This document shows, in pieces, positions 13,301 to 22,300 of a DNA stretch of 64,000 bases. Position numbers and translations under genes: made by a program. Position 1 is the stretch's first letter. Each line of letters opens with the position of its first letter. Under the pieces are notes generated by a model. The model saw nothing but the letters and a program-made list of their open reading frames with translations. It was not told the origin of the DNA and ran no database searches. The stretch is from Thalassotalea_H sp040779345 (GTDB taxonomy: Bacteria > Pseudomonadota > Gammaproteobacteria > Enterobacterales > Alteromonadaceae): positions 97,092-161,091 of the forward strand of contig JBFONU010000010.1 in the NCBI GenBank assembly GCA_040779345.1, written 5' to 3'.

Positions 13301-16300
13301 CGAATTCATCAACAGCTGGCATAAAGCCGCCCCATTTACTGTAATGGTGGCCAGCTTTTGTTCGGTCTTCACTGTAATATTCGCGCCAATCCCAACGATC
13401 TAAAGGCACTTCAGTGATGCAGTCTTTACCATCGCGCAAATTATCCCAATATTCGTTGGTATCCGCCGCTTCAGGGTAACAACCACTTAAACCAATAATG
13501 GCAATTGGATCTTTATCAATAACCGCCTTTTCAGCTAGTGCTTGCGAAGGGGTTGATTGTGTTTGTTGACTGTTTTGGTTAAACCGTCCACCCACAAATA
13601 AACCAGTTTTTTCGCTAACTAAATTACTAGTGCTTGTTGCCGAGATAGAGGTATTAGTCGAAGTATCAATAGGTAAATTAATCGTAGTCACACCATCATT
13701 TTTTACCATAGCTGCACTTTTGCTAGGAACATCTAAAGTAAATAAACTCACTAATTTTTCTTCGAATGATTCAATAAAATATTCACTCAATTCAGCAACA
13801 GTTTGGTATTCAAACAATAGCGTTTTTGAAAGTGAGCCAAAGGTTTTTTCCAGTTGATTGGTCAAGTTAATTGCCAAAATGGAATCTATACCGTAATTTT
13901 CTAGTGAGGCATCCACATCTATTTGATTAGCCGATATTTTAAATAATGTCGAAAACTGCTTACACAAATAGTTATTTGTTTCTTCAACAAGGTTTTTCAT
14001 ACTGAATGTCGATGTTGCAGGTTGTGCCTCTATAACTGTATGAGTGGCCGTTGTTTGCGCGCTAGCATTTATAGGTTCAATTATCGTTGGTGATGCTGAT
14101 TTTTCAACGATATCCTCAATAGAAAAAAGCTTATCGCGCAGTTGCGTAATCTCACCTTCCAACACTAGCGGCTCTGCTTGATCTAATTGTAAACATCGGT
14201 AAAAAGCACTAATTCCGGCAGCTGTTGGTAATGGTCGCATGCCCGTAGTTTTTTGCAATATTTCTAAGCTTGCAGGATCAATGCTCATGCCGCCGTTTTG
14301 CCATAAAGGCCAGTTAATTGCTACTGTTTTTCCGTGTCTTTTACTCTGAGCAACTAGCTGATTACGATAGTGTGAAAATTGGTTCATAAAACTATTAGCA
14401 ACAGCATAGTCTACTTGACCAATAGCGCCGATAGACGAATCTGACGAAAACAGGGCAAAGAAGTCTAAGTCCAACTCTTGGCTAGCAAGATCTAAGTTAT
14501 AAGTACCAAGCACTTTAGGTGCTAACACTTGACTAAATTCAGTAGCTGTTTTCTTTAAAATAAAATTATCAGCAATCATACCAGCACTATGAATAATTCC
14601 ACTTAGTTGACCATGATTTTTTTGAATAGAATTAAGTAGTTGCTGAACCTGTTCAATACTATTAAGGTCAAGCTGTTGATATTCAATTCGTGCAAAAATA
14701 TCTGCTTGCTCCTTTGTATTTTGCTCAATCATTTTTTGAAATTTAGTGTTTACTTGCGTTTTAAATTCTTGAGTTGATAGTTTGGCTCTACCTGTTAGCA
14801 CAATTTGGCTATGACGTGTTTGTTGTAAAATTTCTTGAGTAAATAACGCACCTAATGCGCCTAACCCCCCCGTGATTACATAAACACCATGATCTTTAAA
14901 GGCAATGTTTTCATTTGCCTGTTGTATTTCTTCTTCAGTCGAAGTGATCTCTTGCCACTGTAAAAGGTGTCTATTGGAGTTTTCAAACTTAATTGCGCTA
15001 GCGTGACTATTATCAGATTCTGCCACTAAATGTTGGCTTAACTGAACAGCTGTAACATTTTGGTCGACAACAATGATGTGCCCATTTAACTTCGGATTTT
15101 CTAGTGAGGCGGTTTTCAATAAACCTGATAAACCAAGTAAAAGCATTGATTGCTTTTCATTGGCAATAACAATTTGGATGAGAACTTTACTCTGAGGCTT
15201 ACTTTTAATGATTGTTTGAATTTCATTAAAACATTTCAAAGCATATAACTCATAACTCTTCGCCATATTTTTTTGTGGATCGTTCATAAACGAAATGTCG
15301 CTATAAGGCAATAAGTCTTGCATTTGTTCACGCGTCAGATTATTCAAATCAAACATAATAACGTGGCGTTTAAGGGAACTACTTTCCTCATTATTGATAG
15401 CAGCGATCATTTTATTAGATGAAATAGCATTCCATACAGGTACGGCAAGCAATGTACCGACTTGATCTTGTGAAGCATTCAGCTCTTTATTCAGTGCTCC
15501 TGCAGACAGGACGCGAGAAGAAAAGCCTTTCATCTGAATACAAATATTGCCGTCACTGTCACAAAGATCCACATCAATCTTAATAAGTTTTTCGTTAGGA
15601 CCGCTTTTAGCGGAGTAACGAATCCATGCAAACATTGCTTGGCTGCATGGTGCAAGCACACTTAATGTTTCTAAAGCAAACGGTAGCGTTGTTTTAGTAA
15701 TTTCTTGATTTGCCCCTGCAATCAATGCCGCACAAGCTTGTAAAGCGCCATCCATAATGCTGGGGTGTAAGATATAATCATTGTTAGTATTCGCGACTTT
15801 ACTCGGTAAATTAAGCTCGGCAATAAGTTGATGTTCACCATGATGAATAGCCGTTATTGCGCGATGTGCTGGACCAAAATTAACCCCCATCTTAAGCAGA
15901 CGAGTATAAAGCGCGTTAATATCTTCTGAGCCTAACTTCATTTGTGAAATTAGCTGTAGTACATTCAGCTGTTCGGGCGGGGAAACTTGCTTGAATATTG
16001 CGCGGCCTTGGCAGTGGTTCACATGCCTTGGTTGACCATTTTCAGTATTTTCCACGCTGTATATTTGGCACTCTATTTCATCATGATCATTTGCTGATAG
16101 CACAACGTTTATTTCTTTTTCTTCTATTACCACAATTGGCTGAGCCCAAACAATATTGGTTAAATCTAAACAAGCCGTTTGATATTGCTCAGGAGTCGCT
16201 TGGATGACAGCTGCTCTGATCATTTCAAGGTAAGCTACAGCAGGTAAAATCTTCTGTTCATTTATTTGATGATCGGTAAGGAAAAATTCTTGACCAGTAA

Positions 16301-19300
16301 AACGTGAGTGATAACTTTGCTGACTTAAATCAGAAGTATTCTTATGTAATAAAGGGTGTAATGTTGTTGTAGCGGTTAACGCTCCACGATTAAATGGCTG
16401 TAGCCCTATGCCTGTATGTTCATGCCAATATTTGTCTTTAGTAAATGGATAAGTTGGTAAACTCATACGAAGAGGCACATTATGCCCATTGGCGTAGAGC
16501 GCATGCCAATCTATTTCAGTGCCTTTAATCCAGATTTTCGCTAACTGATCAATTTTACCTTTTGTTAGCCAATGCTTAACAAGTGTTTTATAATCTTCAT
16601 CTTCAGTAAGTAATGCCGTCGACTTTTTATCTGTATTCCCATCACTGTGTAAATATTTTTCAGATTTATCACCTACAATAAAAGCCTTCATTGATTGTAT
16701 TAATTCATCCAACGTTTTAACAATAAAGACAACGCGATGTTCCATCGCTTTTCTGCCTGTCTGCAGTGTATATGCCAATCTAGCTATATTAATTTCAGAT
16801 GATTCAGTATCTTCTTGAATCTTTTGTGACTCGATGAACAGTAATAAACTTTCTGCATATTGTGTAAGGTTGACTGATTTTTTGGCTGATAGTGGAATAC
16901 AATACAAAGATGATGTTGGGGTTGGTGTTGTTGCTCCAGCTTGAACAGAAACATTTTCAAGCGGTTGATATTCTTCTAAAATTGCATGAGCATTAGTACC
17001 ACCAATACCGAATGAACTTATTGCAGCACGTTTAGGTTCGTCTTTATTCGAAGAATTTTTAGACCACGCTTGCGTTTGATCTAAAACGTAAAAAGGAGAA
17101 TTTTCAAAATCAATCTGTGGATTAGCCGACGTATAATTAATGATCGGTGGAAACTTTTTATGATATAGACTTAACGCCAACTTAATACAACCGACTAAGC
17201 CTGCAGCAGTATCTAAATGGCCAATATTGGGTTTAACCGAACCTATAGCACAAAATTGTTTTTTATTGGTATATTCTTGGTAGGTTTCACTCAACGCCAT
17301 TAATTCAATTGGATCGCCTAACGCAGTTCCTGTGCCATGAGCTTCAACATAGTTAATGGTGGCTGGGTTGATTTGCGTTTTATCTAAAACTTGTTTAATA
17401 ACAGATGATTGTCCCTTAACACTCGGGGCATAAAAGCCTGCTTTGTCTGAACCATCATTATTAATACTGATGCCGCGTATCAAGCTGTAGATATTATCTC
17501 CTGCTGCAATAGCGTCTTCCGCTCGTTTGACTAGCATTACACTTACGCCTTCGCCAGCAACCATGCCATCAGCATTAGCATCAAAGGTCTTGCAACGACC
17601 ATCACTAGATAAATTTAATCCAGGTTGGTAAATATAACCAAACTTTTGTGAGGCAGTAAGCGATGCTGCACCGACTAAAGCATAGTCAACCTCTTTAGAT
17701 TGTAAGCTCTGATAAGCTGAATAAAGTGCAGTTAATGATGATGAACAATTGGTGTGAACAAATACACTCGGCCCTTTCAATCCTAATTGATAAGATATCA
17801 TGGTTGGAATAGAGCCACCTTGGGCCAATAACCAAGACATAAACTCTTCAGAGTTTTCAGTCACATTACCTTGTTGTGCGAAGGTCTCCGACAACGATTG
17901 ATAAAAATTATTGCTGGCAGATATAAAGACACTAGTCTTTTCTATTTGCTCACAGTTGTAACCTGCGTCTTCAACGGCTTTCCAAGAATGAATTAATAAT
18001 TGACGAAGTTGCGGATCCATTAATTCAGCATTGCCTGAAGAAATCTTAAAAAATTCAGGGTCAAAAAGATCTTTTCCTTCTAACCAAGCATTGGTCGCAA
18101 CATAATTCGGGTTATTTAAAATATCGGCTGATACTAGGTGTTTTTCAGCCTCAGCGAGCGAAAGATGATTCACACTTTCTTTGCGATTTTTAAGGTTATC
18201 CCAAAACTGCCACCTATCTTCTGCCTCTGGTAAATGACAAGAAATACCGACAATAGCGAGACTGTCCTGATAATACTTTGGAAATGCTGACATAGAATGC
18301 TCTTGATTAATTTCAGGTTTTATTTCATTGGCAACAACGGTTTGGTTGCTTGCCTCAATTGAGTACTTAGTATCAGTATTTGCACTAATATACTGACTAA
18401 TACTACGTATAGTGCTGTATTTAAATAATGCTGCAGGTGGGAATTTACACGCCATGACTTTTTGAATTTTGGCAGCTAAAGCAACGGTATTAACCGAGTT
18501 ACCTCCTAGATAGAAAAAGTTATCATTTAAACCAATATTTGTGACATCTATTTTTAAAATGTCAGCCCATATCTCAGCCACTTGTTGTTCTTTATCATCT
18601 TCTGGCGCGAGAAAATCCTGTGTTAAAGTAGGAGTTACTTCAATAGCTTCTAAAGCTCTACGATCAACTTTACCATTAGGGGTTAAAGGAATAGCGGTAA
18701 TGCTAGCAAACTGATTTGGCACCATATAGTCAGGTAATGACTGTTGTAAATATGCTTTCAAATCGTCACTCGGTAAACTTATCACTTTATCTGGCGTAGT
18801 TAGTGTCGGCACATAAAACGCCACAAGTTGTTTATTAGCATCTTGTCCTTGAGCAACAACTACAGAACTTTTTATCTTTGAGTGATCATTAAGTTGTGCT
18901 TCAATCTCGCCAGTTTCAATACGAAAACCTCTAATTTTAACTAATGTATCTGCTCTTCCTAAATATTCAATTTTGCCATTATCTAACCAGCGTGCTAAAT
19001 CGCCACTTTTATACATAAGTGTTTGTGGTACAAAAGGATTATCAACAAACTTTTCTGCTGTTAATTCGTCGCGTTCAAGGTAACCTTTCGCTAAACCATC
19101 TCCTGCAATATGAAGTTCTCCAGCAACACCAATTGGCTGAACATTATTATGAGGATCAAGAATATAGATCTTTGTATTCGCTATTGGTGTACCGATCGTT
19201 GTAACTTCATCGCTTTTAATTAAATCAATCGTTGACCAAATAGTGGTTTCTGTTGGTCCGAACATATTCCATGCTTGGCTATTCGTGGCAATAAATTGTT

Positions 19301-22300
19301 TTTTTAATGACTCAGGTAACGCTTCTCCACCACATAATATGGTGAGTTGCTCTTTATTGACCCAGTCAGAATAAAATAATAATTGCCATGTAGCAGGTGT
19401 CGCCTGCATCAATGTTGGTTGATAAGTTGTTATGATGCTTTTTAATTTTTCACCATCTTTAGCATCGACTCCCGAACATATACGAAGTTCAGCACCAGAC
19501 ACAAGTGGTAGGAATAATTCTAATACCGCTATATCAAAGCAAAATGTAGTAATAGCTAGTAATTTATCATTAGCTTTTATGCCAGGCTTTTCAGCCATTG
19601 CACTTAAAAAGTTGACAACTCCTTTATGCTTAACCATCACTCCTTTAGGCTTACCAGTAGAGCCAGATGTATAGATAACATACGCTAAGTCGTCAGGGCT
19701 AACACTAGCAAGACTACTAGTTTCTTTATTCAATTCCTTCGAGTCATTAACAGTTTTAACGATTACAGACCATTGACCATCGATCGCAATAATAGGTGTA
19801 TTCTGCGCGGTATAGGTTGCAACATTGGCTTTTAACGCTTCTTGAGTGATCACTATACTCGCCTGACTATCTTCTAACATATAGGATAATCTATCTGCTG
19901 GATAACTTGGATCTAACGGAATATATGCCCCACCGGTTTTTAGTATTCCTATCATAGCAACCATCATATCAAGCGATCTTTCAACACATAGTCCTACTAA
20001 ACTTCCTGGCTTAACCCCTTGTGATTGCAGGTATAATGCTAATTTATCACTCCTGTCATCAAGTGCTTGATAACTAAGTTTTTGCTCTTCATAAATAACA
20101 GCAATTTTCTCAGGATTAATTCGAGCTTGTTCAGCAATCAATTGATGAATACATTGTGTTTTAGGATAATCCTCTTTCGATTCATTAAAGTCGGTTAATA
20201 ATTGCTGCTTTTCATTTTGACTAATACTTTCAAGTTCAAAAATTTTAGCAGATGGCGTATCAACAATGGCTTTACATAATTGAGTGAAATTTTCGATTAA
20301 GCGTAGAATGGTCGCTTGTTTGTATAATGCTGTGCAATATTCTATTTTTCCTTCCAAGCCATTTTTCGTTTCAGTAAACTCCACTGTCATGTCAAAGATG
20401 CTGGTGTCTCTTTCAAGCTCCTCAATCGACTCCATGGGAGCATTTTGCAAAATAAACATGACTTGGAACAGTGGGCTTATTGACATGTTTCGTTCAGGAA
20501 GTATTCGCTCTACCACTTTCTCAAACGGAGCATCTTGATGTTGATAAGCCGATAAACAGGTATTTTTAACTTTGGCAAGAAGGGCAAGATAGCTTTCATT
20601 TTCATTGACAGTAGTTCTTAGCACTAAGGTATTGATAAACATTCCGATCAATCCTTCAGTTTCTCCGTAATGCCTGTTGGCAATGGGGCTGCCTATGCAA
20701 ATGTCTTCCTGTCCTGTATAGCGATAAAACAACACATTAAAAGCGGTTAAAAGACTCATGTACAAAGTGCTATCTTGTTGTTGCGCAAGCTTTTTCAATC
20801 CATTAGTTAGTTGACTATCGAAATGTATTTTTTGGCTTGCGCCAGCAAAACTTTGAATATTGCCTCTAGGGTAATCTGTGCCTAAAGTTGAGCTCTCTGG
20901 AATTCCTTTAAGTTGCTTTTCCCAATAGGCAAGCTGCTCTTTTAATAAATCACTCTGTTGCAACCAATTTCGTTGCCAAACACTATAATCTATATACTGA
21001 ATGGGTAATGTCGGTAAAGATGGAGTGTTGCCTTGTCGAACAGCATCCATAATATGTTTCAGTTCTTTTACCAAGACCCCCATTGACCAGCCATCCGTAA
21101 TAATATGATGCATATTAAGCAACAACATATGTTCTTGGGTCGTCAATCTAATAACCTTACCTCTGATTAAAAGATCACTTGCTAAATCAAAAGGTTGTGC
21201 AGCTTCTTGTTTGCATATATTTTTTGCCTGTTGTTGACGAGCACTTTCTTCTGATAAATGGCATAAATCAACCACATCCAGATTAAAACCAATATCAGTT
21301 AAAACTTTTTGTTGAGCTATGCCATGCTCATTTGGGAATACTGTACGTAAGATTTCATGACGAGAGATGATCATCTTTAATGCACTCTCAAGTTGATTAA
21401 TATCTAACGCTCCCTGCATATAATGAATAACGGGCACATTATAGTTGGCACTACCCGAATGTAATTGGTCTATAGTCCATAATCGTTGTTGAGCAAAACT
21501 TAATGGGATAGTGGCTAAACCCTCTTTTTTCGCTACTTTTATAGGTGCAATATTACTTTTTCCAGCGTTAAGAATATTAACCCCTATATCCGCGATATTG
21601 CTATTATCAAATAAGCTTTGCATCGATAAGTCTGCAGCAAAATGAGTGCGTATACGAGAGAGTAACTGGGTCGCCATTAATGAATGACCGCCTAACTCGA
21701 AAAAGTTATCATTAACACCTATATGGGCTACTTCTAGATCCAAAATTTCAGCCCAAATGGCCGCTAATTGCTGTTCTATATCATTTCGTGGAGCAACGAA
21801 TGTTTGACTTGATTCAATATTAATCGATTTATTTTCTAACGATCTTCGATCAACTTTACCATTGAATGTTAAAGGTAAAGCTTCAAGACATATAAAGGTT
21901 GAAGGTATCATAAAATCGGGCATTGATTGTTGTAAATATGTTTTAAAGCTTTCTTTTGTTATACAGAGGTTCTTGACGGTAGCTGCGTCTTGAAGAACAT
22001 AAAAAGCAATAAGCTGTTTATTATTTCCCTTCCCTTGGACCACAACTGCACAATTTGCTATATGTTCATGTAAATTGAGTTGAGTTTCAATTTCCCCCAT
22101 TTCAATACGAAAGCCTCTAATTTTAACCTGAGTATCAATTCGACCTAAATATTCAACAATTCCAGATGATACCCAACGAGCCATATCACCACTTTTATAC
22201 ATTTTACTGTTTGGAATGAAAGGATTATCAACAAACTTTTCTTCAGTTAATGCTGCTCTGTTTAAATAACCTTTAGCAAGACCTTCTCCTGCAATATGTA

